Origin: Arachnopeziza araneosa
Taxonomy: Eukaryota > Ascomycota > Leotiomycetes > Helotiales > Arachnopezizaceae
Length of the DNA stretch: 64,000 bases
Direction: 5' to 3'
Assembly: GCA_003988855.1 (NCBI GenBank)
Contig: QYAI01000026.1
Location: 186,001-250,000 of the forward strand
Below the pieces are notes generated by a model. That model saw only the letters and a list, made by a program, of their open reading frames with translations, was not told where the DNA came from and searched no databases. Positions 44,503 through 54,675 of this stretch are shown one piece after another; position 1 is the stretch's first letter, and every line of letters starts with the position of its first letter. A program made the translations under genes and the position numbers.

Positions 44503-47387
44503 GGTGGAGGTAAAAAAACCATCTTCGATGCAAGAGAATCCTGCGCGTATGTTCGAAGCTTGCTTCCTCGGAATATCGAGGTTTTAAATCAATCGCAAGA
44601 GCAATTTCGAAGGATATGAAGAAGTCTTCAGCATTTTAGGAATAAAAAACGGGAACGATAAGACGTCGAGGTTGGGTTGGAGGTACCATTGGGTCATCCG
44701 GTGGAAGTGACGATGGCACGGAGAAAACTTGGCCAACCACCGGCGGTCAACTACCCCAGGAAATGCCGCTGAATTGCGGGGTGATTCCGCTGACGATACG
44801 AGATGACCGAGGCCATCTAGTTTGGGGAAGTCCTTCGACCAGGGTCACATTGAGGCTCTGTTATGCCACACTCATGACTCGTGTCAGTATATCTTCATGT
44901 ACGCGAGTCAGTTGTCGATGGAACCGAGCAAATTGTCGCCAAGATGGCGATTGAATGAGAATTGAGAATCTGAAGTTGAGGAAATCTCGTGATCGAAGAT
45001 AAACCATCTGGACTATACTTTCTTCTATCCCAGCAGCAGTTTACGATGTCAAGCTTAAAAACACTAAATTCTCAGCACGTCTTGCTCGCTAAAAGCTGTG
45101 CCCCATTGAGGATGTACATCCCGCTCTTGCCGCACTGAACTCCCGCGGAGACTCTGATTTTCAGTGGCTAAACAGCTTTGAGTTTTTGGCTTGAAAGTAA
45201 ATGTCCCGTGTTCCACAATGCAGTCACACACAAGCGCTTTCCATCATCACCTATGCTTCGCTTCCGCTCATTCATGTGTCAAAGCCAAAAAGGACCAACC
45301 CCAGAACGGATATATCTCCGGTAAGCGCCACATGACGACTGAGGTGGCACCGTAAATTCGTGCTCTGGCGCAAGCGAAAGTGGGAACGACAGACGACACA
45401 AACATCTCCTATGAGAACAATATAGCTTGCACTAACACGTAAACTTTATTTCATCCAAAGGAAGCTTTCTATTCCCCGACAAGCACTACAAGCAAGCGCT
45501 ATTCGACATGAAGAGGATAGATAGTCCCTAAAGCACCTGAACAGGATCCAGATCTTCATTGTTGGTAGAATCTTCAACACTAATTGGAAGGAGAATCGAT
45601 GGAAAACTCGTCGCTGAACTGCATTTCTTCAATGAAGAAGGCACGCCTGATCGCAATGCATTGTATAATACTGCACCGGAAGGTCAGCCCAGCTTACCGT
45701 ATTACCAGTCAGTGCCTCGAACAATGGCGCCTTCTACCAAGACATAGCAGTTCTTTGTCTATAATAGCTTTGCGAATTTTTGCTCCATTCCAGTCTTAAC
45801 AAAACTTGGGTACGACACTTAGTAGTTGACGGATGCAAATATAGCAGACTCTCGAAGCTTTGGGTCATTGCAACTGTACTACTTGATAGACCACGGTCTT
45901 AGTACATAGAACAGGGTCCTCTGCTTTTAACAACGCCGAAATATATGGGGAGTCCCGCTTCAATTTCGGAAGTTCTATTCAGTTTCCTATGATGTGAACC
46001 TCCAGCCTTCAATTTAATCGCTACGTGGGCTTTTCGGTTTTGATGGAATCAAATCAGCTTGGTAGTTTAAAGCACCATCTGTGGAAATAGTGACGGTGAT
46101 TTGTCTTTTGCTGTTTTATATTCTGAACTTACTTTGATTGATGCATTTCTATTGTCTGTCAAACATATTCTGTCTACTGGACAGATTACGCAGGAATTAC
46201 GCTTTCTTTAGGATAGATTAAGAGATTTTTCTATGTGCAGATTCGTTCTTGCTAAAGTACAATTCTCCTGTAGACTTATTTCTGTCAAAAATATGCTATT
46301 GTACCAGTGTTGTGTCATTCGACTGGGAGATGGGACGTATTTCTATGGAGAGATGTACACTGATTGTTAAACCTGGTCTACCTAATGAACAAATGAATTC
46401 TTGCTACTTCCTCTCGATATAAAACGCTTGAAATGTGATATGCTACGAAAGCCCTCCCATGAAATTGTAGTGGGAAATACCCATGCTTTTGGAGTGGGAA
46501 ATTCCCATGGCTTGGGTTGACCCCAGATAAGCGACCCCAATGCACGGTCCACAAGTTCATCGCTCCTTCCCCAGAAGGAGGACTTTCGCGTTAAAACTAT
46601 TATTTATTCGATGGTGAACGCAGAAATTTTCCTCCTCCTTTCCTTCAACTCAATCCTCATCCTCCAGATCGGAACCTCTTTACATCAAGTCGACATTCAC
46701 AAGTAACCAATCCTAGAACCGTTATTATTCGTCCCTGTCCTCAGATTATCCTTCTCCCTCTTTTACTACACTACCCCGCTCACTACACCAAAAAATATTC
46801 ACAACAGGCGTCACTACGTGTTTGTACTGCCAAACACACTGGATCCTATACCTAATAAGGTCTGTTTATTTAAGTTTACTCTCAAACGGTTCCTTACTTC
46901 CTGTTACCTATTCCTTCTCTGAAATGAAGTATCCGTCGACTTTCGACATTCGGACTTCGACGAATTTTCTCTCATTTCTTTTCTCCGAAGTTACGCCGCA
47001 GGCGTCACTTCAGGATATCACCACATATCGGAACTAATAACTTCCGCTCCGAGATCTATTCAAAAGACCTTCTACCCAAACTCCTCCTTCTTCTATACAA
47101 CCTCTTCCTTCTACACAACCCCCACTTCCTCTTCATATTACAACTATTTGTTTACAATTAACACTTGGCCCTTACCAAATATCATTGCTCACGTCTCACT
47201 AGAAAAGTAATTTTTGATAAATCGTCACTGCGGGAATCGGTTAACTTTCGCAATTCGGACTTCGACAAATATCCTCACGTCTCACTCAGCATCTACTAAT
47301 CGTCACTCTAAAAGTAGCACTATGTCTCTCTCTTTTTCTTCCAGACGTCTCTGACATATTACTTAGTTTCTTCACTCTACACTTGAT
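44503..47387. other. Long intergenic region, about 2.9 kb
   Basis: Promoters of two divergent genes plus much unexplained AT-rich DNA. A plus-strand frame at about 45559-45745 encodes GKLVAELHFFNEEGTPDRNA and continues past a TAG with QFFVYNSFANFCSIPVL, so it may be a worn gene fragment of unknown family. Near 46469-46510 there is a palindromic direct repeat (separate entry). The last 700 bp are C/T-rich with scattered repeats: CGGACTTCGAC and TCACGTCTCACT each occur twice. Confidence 0.4.
46469..46510. repeat. Two near-identical palindromic repeats
   Basis: AGTGGGAAATACCCATG at 46469-46485 and AGTGGGAAATTCCCATGG at 46493-46510. Each contains the partial palindrome GGGAAATxCCC, and they are separated by 7 bp. 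They could be a paired protein-binding site or the trace of a small element. Function unknown. Confidence 0.5.
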
Positions 47388-49760
47388 ATGGGTTCCTCAA
47401 AGAAAACTGCAGTGAATTCAAAATCAACTTTCAAATCCAAAATTCCACTTTCTACATCCGGAATTCACGATCAACAATCAGATCGAAAAATTCTGAAACG
47501 AGGTCGAAATGAAATGATCAACAATGATCTAGATACAATGTCAAAAAAGAGAAAGTTGCCTGGAACTCCGTACCATGTCAATGTTCAAGTTGACAAGCCT
47601 GAGCCTATTGGCCAACCAGAAGTCTATGCATTTGGGCGTGAGGCTTTGTGCAGCACGCTTTCCTGGTACAAAGCTTATCAAGGAAGTGCATACACCGGTA
47701 ATGGCCTGGTTTACGGTTGTTTAGTGGATAGAGAATCCGGACTTCGTGATATCTTTGATCACGAAGTAATCATTACTGATATGTATGTATCCTCCTACGA
47801 TAATAGAGATTGATCAGCTTACTTGGCATAGTGGTGGAGGCAAAACAGCAAATGAGGACGGCACAATCGAACGCCAAGCCAACCAGCCAAAAAGTCGCTA
47901 TGTGTTGGCCTTCATCAAAACTATGGAAACAATGCAGCCTGTCGGAGTAATTGCAGGTAAGTGTTTTTGATACTAGAGAGTACTAGTCTATTTAAGCTAC
48001 TCTAACAACATTTTTCAGGCCAAGGTAACAAGGTTGCACCATCAAAGTTACCCTACGTCTATAACATTCTCGGCTTCTTTCAGGTTACCGGAGTTTGGTG
48101 TGAGTTGGCTCATGGTCTGCATTCCTGGAGAGTGAGATTGCAAAAGATTGACCGCACAAAACCATCTTGGTGGACACCCCGCAATGCAGCTTTATCAGAG
48201 CTACCAAGTGACTCGCCAAACACAACTAAGGCGGCCTGCTGGAGTTGTCAAAAGACTTCAAAGACTACTTTTAAGCAAGGCTGGGCATGTTTAGACCCGG
48301 ATTGTGGTCAATTCTTTGACTTTGGTCGATCTGTTACCGAAGGAGAACTTATATACGCTACAGAGTTCATTCAGGAGCGAATAGACTACACGGGTCTCAC
48401 TCCACCAGCCTTAGGACCAAACTTCCAAGCCGATGATCATGCAGATGATGTTGATTTAAAAGACGGAAAGTACCAGAAAGGCTTTCTTTGCCCTCGTTGT
48501 GGATGCTGCAGTCGACGAAAGCAATGGTCGCGCTTAAACTGCGAAAATCCTGGTTGCGATTTCAAGTTCTCTATGCCATTAAGATCGCTCACTCTTAGTA
48601 CTGCTGTTCTAGAAGAGAAAAAGCAAAATTTGAAGCAACCTGCACAGGGTATCGAAGTGCGCCGCGACCTGATTATCGGTTCCTATAAAGTTGATCTATT
48701 TTACATGCCTGGACTCTCCGGTGAAAAGATTGGAGTAGTCGCGCACTTTAAGGCCAACAAATTTGTCAATGAGCAATCAAATGGACCCAATTCGATGTTT
48801 CAAACACTACAGGTCCTCGATCTAAATTTAAAACGCAACCCAGCCAAGTCAAAAGGCAGTGAGTTGCCCTCTGTAATTACGACAATATCATTTACTTATA
48901 TGAAACAGGTATCGCAGAGGTTCTTACAAATCACTTTGGCGCAAACTGGGTAAGTTTGACTTCTACACGCATCTTTAGAGCTCTCTCTAATACTCTCTAG
49001 GGCGCCCCGTACAAGTTTGGAGTTTCCCAGGACTCAAAACCTTTCAGCGAGACACCAGAGGCCCTTTACGGTATTGTACAGCGCCTTACCTGGGCTGGCA
49101 GACAGACGGTGAAAATCTACGATACACGTGAGGAATTTATCGCTTTTAACGAGTTACTCACGCTGGCTTATCTCCAGGGCCAGAAGATTGGCGTAAGCCT
49201 TTATGAATCCCCTGTCTCCTACAAATGCTGAGATCTTATAGTATCACGACGATGGCGAAAAAACTCTTGGCCCAACAGTTGTTTCTGTCTCTTATGGTTC
49301 ATCTGCGAGAATGTCATGGCGACCTAAAGAGAAGGCGGATATTGGCATGTCCAAGAACAAGAGTGGCACTAAGACCGCCGTTCTCGAAATCCAACTGAAA
49401 CATGGTGATATGATGGTGATGCACGGAGCCGAGATACAGAAGTTCTATGAAGTAAGATAGCCTACTATATATTTGAGCCTTGTACTAACCTTCTAGCATG
49501 CTGTCGAGCCTGCTGGCCCATTGCGCTTTGGTTTGACGTGTCGCAACATCCTACCTGAGAAGATGGGATCTCTCGAAGAACGCCAGAATGTTATCAAAGC
49601 TGGAACACTTCCCCAAGAAGCTGCAACTCAAACCTATGATGGTGATGACGTCAAAGGATTTCTTCAGCGAAATTTCAATATCCTAGTAGAAGAGGGTCTC
49701 TATACGATGGGTGACCTTACAGAAATGTTGAGTTCGATGGTCTTGGACAATGGTATGTAG
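47388..49760 (+). CDS. AlkB-like Fe(II)/2-oxoglutarate dioxygenase with two zinc ribbons
   Basis: AlkB-family enzymes oxidatively demethylate alkylated bases or other substrates. Seven exons give 688 aa: 47388-47782, 47832-47956, 48019-48858, 48909-48949, 49001-49192, 49242-49451 and 49497-49760. The N-terminus is basic with a nuclear-signal-like MSKKRKLPG (about residue 50). Two zinc-ribbon-like units follow: CWSC (247/250) with CLDPDC (264/269), and CPRC (331/334) with CENPGC (348/353). The C-terminal dioxygenase has HDD (His533, Asp535) in YHDDGEKTLGPTVVSVSYGS, the distal iron ligand His602 in YEHAVEP (formed across the last splice), and the 2-oxoglutarate arginines in PLRFGLTCRNI (611/617). 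ALEIQ/HGDMMVM fits AlkB-type jelly-roll strands. All catalytic residues are present. The substrate is unknown; the zinc ribbons and basic N-terminus suggest nucleic acid. Confidence 0.85.
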
Positions 49761-49884
49761 TAGGGGGGAATTTTTAGGGGTAATATCGCGATGGACATTC
49801 ACAAACATCTCAAAATGAATCATTATCTTGCAGCGGTACTTTTTAGCTTCGCATTCTATTTGCTACAATTAGCCTGATTTTAAA

Positions 49885-49975
49885 CTCAATATGCTTTTGC
49901 ACATTCAGGTTCTCTTGAATCTCAATGTGCGTTTGTGACATTCAGGTTCTCTTGAATCTCAATATGCGTTTGTGA
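49885..49975. repeat. Short tandem repeat, 36-37-bp unit, about 2.5 copies
   Basis: Units begin CTCAATATGCTTTTGCACAT at 49885, 49921 and 49958 and share CATTCAGGTTCTCTTGAAT. The array directly precedes the 47-bp array. Confidence 0.8.
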
Positions 49976-50020
49976 AATTGAACAAGCTTTTTTCCTTTCT
50001 AACTTTCACAGTATGGGTTT

Positions 50021-50489
50021 GACATTGAGAAGCCTTTTTCATAGTTTTAAATTTCACAGCATAGGATCGACATTAAGAAGTCTTTTTTATATTTTCAAAT
50101 TTCAAAATATTAGTTTAACATTAAGAAGCTTTTTTATCTTTTCAAGTTTAAGAATATAGAATTGACATTAAGAAACCTTTTTATTGTTTTAAATTTCACA
50201 ATAAATGATTAACATTGAGAAATTTTTTTATCGTTTTAAATTTTACAATAGAGAATCGACATTAAGAAACCTTTTCATCGTTTTAAATTTCACAATAGAG
50301 GATCGACATTAAGCAGCCTTTTTACCTTTCTACCTTCTACAATATAAGTTTTAAATTAAGAAGGCTTTTTACCGTTTTAAGTTTCACAATAGAGGATCGA
50401 CATTAGCTTTTACACCTTTCTACCTTCCACAATACGTGTTCCACATTGAGAAGCCTTTTTCACATTCTTCGCTTAACAATCAGATTCCG
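50021..50489. repeat. Degenerate minisatellite, 47-bp unit, about 10 copies
   Basis: The unit reads approximately GACATTAAGAAACCTTTTTA followed by TCGTTTTAAATTTCACAATA and GAGGATC. Unit starts are at 50021, 50069, 50117, 50164, 50211, 50258, 50305, 50352, 50399 and 50442, so the period is 47-48 bp except for one 43-bp unit. Copies differ by a few substitutions each. The array lies between the 3' ends of two convergent genes. Confidence 0.85.
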
Positions 50490-50942
50490 AACAATGAACC
50501 ATCCTCTCACCTTTCTCCCTCCCACAATCCGATCCGGACTCTCAAACCTCCTTTGCCCTTTTCTGCTTCTCGGGAAATGGGTGGGACTCTCAGCTGACCC
50601 CTTTCTCATCTCATTCTTGACAAGGGGATTCGACAAGGAGAGAGTTCGGGTGGGTAGAGAGGAGATTGGCTGGGAGTCCTGGGATCACTTGTGTCAGTGT
50701 TCTATGTGGTACATTGTCCAAATGCAAGTGTATTTTTTATCTATGTCTGGGTTGTGTACGCAGTACAGGTGCTAAAGCTATTCAAACGGAACACAAAATC
50801 GAAACTCCTATCTATGCGCGGAAGAGCCTGCTTCACTCGCTCCCATCTCGGTATGTACTCCCTCACACAGTTTTATTCCCTACGCCGTGCCGCCATAACA
50901 TCTCATAAAAATGAAGTGGCAATCTGAAAACCCAGTATCCAA
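50490..50942. other. Intergenic, nothing recognised
   Basis: About 450 bp of more complex sequence after the minisatellite. A 109-codon plus-strand ORF starting at 50446 overlaps the repeat and has no domain. Confidence 0.4.
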
Positions 50943-52553
50943 CTAGGCTCGCCTTTTCAAAACCGGTAGTCCTGTCTCCTCTAGCTGCTCCGCCATTTTG
51001 CTGCACCACTCTAGGTCCTTGTCTAAATCAAACTCTCCTTCAATCTCGAATAGTTCGGTAAAGGTCGCCCACGCGCGATCGAATGAGAAGAGAGCCACTA
51101 GTTTCAAGGCGTCGATGCCCCCGTGACTGGTGATGGCGTCGAGACAGCGACATACTGTGCGCGACCAGTTCAGGAGCTGCTTGATTACCTCGTTCAGTGG
51201 GGGTGTGGACTCTTGGCCACTCTCTTGGAGGGATTGGGTCACCTGACGTCTTAAAGAGAAGACCGAGATCTGGATGCCCGTGAATGCTACGAATGAGCTT
51301 GCCTCGGCATCGTTGTGGAAGATGATGGCTGTTGAGTCTTCTGAAGGGACGCCGCTCCAGAATGTCGGCTGTGCCTCGAATGCGGAGGTTGAGTGCTCTT
51401 TCCAGAGATTCTGACGCCAGGCTTTGAGGTCGAGGGTGATTTCATCTAGTTGTTTGAGTTGCTCTTGTAACGAATCCGGCGAGTGAGGTTGACCCGTATC
51501 GTAGAGCTCGATTTGAGGTGGGAGTTGAAAGGCAATGTCGTTGAGGACTTGAAATGAGTTGGCTGCGCTGTGGTGGTCATCGCGCCATGGTAGGTGGATC
51601 CACTGTGGTTGGGAGAGGAAGCTCGATCGTCGTTCTAGAATGAGGAAGGGGAATTGAACGGTGCGGTATCCGTAGAAATTGGCTTTGGCGTCGTCGGTCA
51701 AGAGGCCTGATATCCCGCTGTGTTCGATCAGAGCACCTACTCCTCGTAGATGGAGCGAGAATCCATCCCAGGACCTGTTCACTAGTAGCTCGGACATGGA
51801 GCATGTCATTGCTGTGGCAGCGAGCAGAGTTGCGTTTTCTCGGCCGATCCCATTAATATAGGCATCGAAACCTTCCCTTAGCTTGCGCAAAGCTTGGGTT
51901 TGGATTTGCGTCGCTTGGAGACGCATCCTCTCGTCTCTGTGCTCGATACTGAGGAGATTTAGAGCGGCTGACAACAGGGCTTCTTTCAACATATCACTCC
52001 CGGCTGATGCTGACTGGAAAGTGATTGCTGTGATCCACTTCCCCAAGCAGATTTCAACATGAATCGTGGCTGGTTGACCACCAGTGACGGATGAGACAAC
52101 ACTCTGATCATTTGCGATTGTCGAACTCGAGCTGTTGGGCGGCGTAGATATAATCTGAACGGATAGTGAAGCAGTATCGGGAGAGTTGGGGATACTACGA
52201 TTATGGAGAGCCGAGATGAATGCGTCGGTGTATGTAGGTCCCATGGAAATCTTGAAGGGCAGTCTCAGGGACCATCTCACACCATTGTCGATTGTCTCTC
52301 GGCCGACTTGGACTTCATGACTCGTGGTCTGAATGTAGAAGTCCTCGTGACCGAGCTTGACTGTCTCGGATCCAGTGCTCGAGGTTCGCCTCGACTCAGG
52401 ATTACTTGGATTCTCCGAGGAGGCGGTCCCACTGCCGGCGCGTTGACGTTCTCGGTTCCTCAACCGATATGCGCGAACATTCTCCCTCACTTGCTGGCGG
52501 CGGGCCGCTGCCCTCTGAGCGTCTGTTCCTGGGAGGCGTCGTCGTCCGGGCAT
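50943..52553 (-). CDS. Fungal-specific transcription factor with bZIP-like basic region
   Basis: A single exon gives 536 aa. The ATG at 52553 gives MPGRRRLPGTDAQRAAARRQ, then a VRENVRAYRLRNRERQR stretch (to about residue 38). That is rich in Arg with an N-x-x-AYR spacing like a bZIP basic region, but no leucine zipper follows. No Zn2Cys6 cluster is present. The rest matches the fungal_trans_2-type helical regulatory domain: CLGKWITAITFQSASAGSDM, LKEALLSAALNLLSIEHRDE, YINGIGRENATLLAATAMTC and SFSLHLRGVGALIEHSG-like blocks, ending LEETGLPVLKRRA. Such proteins are usually nuclear regulators of metabolism or stress. The target is unknown. The lack of introns and the long 5' region are compatible with a regulatory gene. 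Confidence 0.75.
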   Translation of the reverse strand: MPGRRRLPGTDAQRAAARRQQVRENVRAYRLRNRERQRAGSGTASSENPSNPESRRTSSTGSETVKLGHEDFYIQTTSHEVQVGRETIDNGVRWSLRLPFKISMGPTYTDAFISALHNRSIPNSPDTASLSVQIISTPPNSSSSTIANDQSVVSSVTGGQPATIHVEICLGKWITAITFQSASAGSDMLKEALLSAALNLLSIEHRDERMRLQATQIQTQALRKLREGFDAYINGIGRENATLLAATAMTCSMSELLVNRSWDGFSLHLRGVGALIEHSGISGLLTDDAKANFYGYRTVQFPFLILERRSSFLSQPQWIHLPWRDDHHSAANSFQVLNDIAFQLPPQIELYDTGQPHSPDSLQEQLKQLDEITLDLKAWRQNLWKEHSTSAFEAQPTFWSGVPSEDSTAIIFHNDAEASSFVAFTGIQISVFSLRRQVTQSLQESGQESTPPLNEVIKQLLNWSRTVCRCLDAITSHGGIDALKLVALFSFDRAWATFTELFEIEGEFDLDKDLEWCSKMAEQLEETGLPVLKRRA

Positions 52554-54675
52554 CACAAAGGAAATGACAAAAGATTTGGAATGAGTGCACAGACATCTTG
52601 ACTATTTGTACCTAAGTAAAAAGCCAGGGGATATATCAACGAAGATTTAAGAAAGCCAGCGGAAGATATGGCTGGCCATGCATAGAAAGGTATGCGACTC
52701 ACCTCGCGTTCCTTTTGGATTTAGTCAGCTCGCTAAGGGAGCAGACAATGAGGCCAGTGGCAAGCACAGGCTGGCGGTGACGATTTGGGCATAGGCAGGG
52801 ACGGGCACGTCCAGGATGCCGCTACAGGGCTGAGCGGAATGACGCTGCCCTCTGGCGCTGACGGTGCAGAATCGCCGTCCGGTCCGTCGCCAGTCAGCGT
52901 GACCTCAGCGCTGGCTTGGAAATGCCTCCTGTGGATAGGCCCTGGAGCTTCGAGACGCATCTTTCTGCAGGTGCAGCCACATGGCCAATTCCATCGCAAC
53001 GCTCTGCCGGTGTTTACTAGCTGCCGTGACGCTCCTATTCGTGCTCGGCATCCGAGGAGTGCGGCCAGCGACTTGGGGACGGTACGACAAATCTGCCATC
53101 TCCCCACTGGGGGCCAAGGCAAACAACGGAGCACCCGATAAATCACGAAAACGAAGAATCCAAAGCATCAGCTGGCCGAGAAGACACCGCGACGGCGAGC
53201 AACATACGCAACATCCGAGGCTCGGTGCTGTCGCGTCTCTCTCTGCTGGCACTGGCCATCTCGAAAGCACCGGAATGTGCGCGCAAAGTCCATGGAGGGG
53301 GAGAAGACGTGGGAAGAAGAAGCCTGGGAGGCAAATGGCGACGCAAAAATCCCTCCTCTGCTGCGCCTTGTGCAACGAGGGAAGGAGAGGTGGAATTGTT
53401 CCAAATCAACATCCAGAGAGGGAGAAGGGGGGAAGGGGAGCGGGAGACGATGGGCGAGGACGAGGAAGAGGAAGAGGAAGAGGAAGATGAAAGTTTAGTG
53501 ATCGCTCGCGACCCGGCAGTGGCCTGGATTGGACCCTGAAGCGGAACGAAGCGAAGCCACCAGCACGAACAATAGCACCACCACCACCACCACAACCACC
53601 ACCATGGGACGAGGATGATGGTTGTTGGAACTTTAAAAAAAAAAAAAATATGCCGGCCCCTCCTCGCGATAACCGAGCACCTCGCACCTCGTAAAGCGAA
53701 GCAGATCCGTCCAGTCCAGTCCAGTCCAGTCCAGTCCCGTCCCGTACATCGCAGCTCGGATCCAGCGCTGCAGATTGAAGATGCCGAGAGATGCATTTCT
53801 CCCAGGGGTGGATGGCTTTCTTAAATTTAGCACCGCAGCCTCGGAACCCACCAGATGCCGAAGCCATCAGTCCAGCTCCCTCTCTCTCTCTCTCTCTCTC
53901 TCTCTTTTCCTTCTCCAACGCCAAACATTTGGATAGGTTCTGATAAGTGCGAGACCATTCAGCTTCTATAATTAGGGGGATGCACCTTTTCCTGAAATTT
54001 CTGGGCGGAGAATCCAATGTTGATCCCAGCACGTGATGCTCGCTCAGCTCGAATCCGCTACGTCACCGCTGCTCCTATCTCCGACCTCAACCATCATCTG
54101 CTTTGGGTAAGAGACTCATTTGTCATTGCTACACCTGCTATTTGGAAACTTCCTCAACTGCTTGGACTTTATTCTCTATCGATTCTACACCTCCGTTAGG
54201 CCCCGGAATTATTCCCGCGCTTCAGCGAACGATCCAACGAGATCCGTCTCTTGATTTGGGGAGCTGCCCTTCCAGGACCTCGAGTTATCAGCATTCGGCG
54301 AGTGCAACTAGACAAAACTTGTCGGGAAAAGGAAAGAGAAGAAGACCAACGGAAAGCTACCGATTGCATTTCCCATACCGCTGCGGAAAGCGATTCGCTG
54401 CGATGACGAGAGGGTTCATTCTGAGAGCGGATTGTTAGCCGCCACATTTATTGTTTGTCGCTTGAAAAATCTTTCGAAAGAGCCTCAAGATCGTACTCAT
54501 GCGAATCTGGGTCCAGATGCTCAGTCGGCTTTTACCTCGATTTGGACCGTGATCTTCTCTACTTTCGATAGAGTCCAGTCACAATCAATAACCACATGAT
54601 CTGAAGACGTATGGCAAGAAAACACTCAATTGACTATCAATAATTACTATCTGATCTCTTTAAGATATTAGTCTC
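52554..54675. other. Long low-complexity-rich upstream region of the transcription factor
   Basis: About 2.1 kb, GC-rich on the left. It contains many overlapping ORFs on both strands that arise from simple repeats: a purine GAGGAA-type tract near 53455-53490, (CAC)n near 53577-53603, an A tract at 53635-53649, (CCAGT)n at 53711-53737 and (TC)n at 53879-53905. I call no gene here. It is likely promoter plus long 5' leader and the 3' flank of the next gene. Confidence 0.5.
53711..53737. repeat. (CCAGT)n microsatellite, five copies
   Basis: Five perfect CCAGT copies, followed by two degenerate CCCGT copies. Confidence 0.9.

Noticed and set aside
45559..45747. Plus-strand 62-codon ORF with protein-like character
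   Set aside because: No recognised family, stop then continuation in the same frame, no start context. It may be a relic, but not enough to call.
53143..54032. Long overlapping ORFs (up to 217 codons) upstream of the transcription factor
   Set aside because: They come from GAGGAA, CAC, CCAGT and TC simple repeats, are open on both strands, and have no domain.
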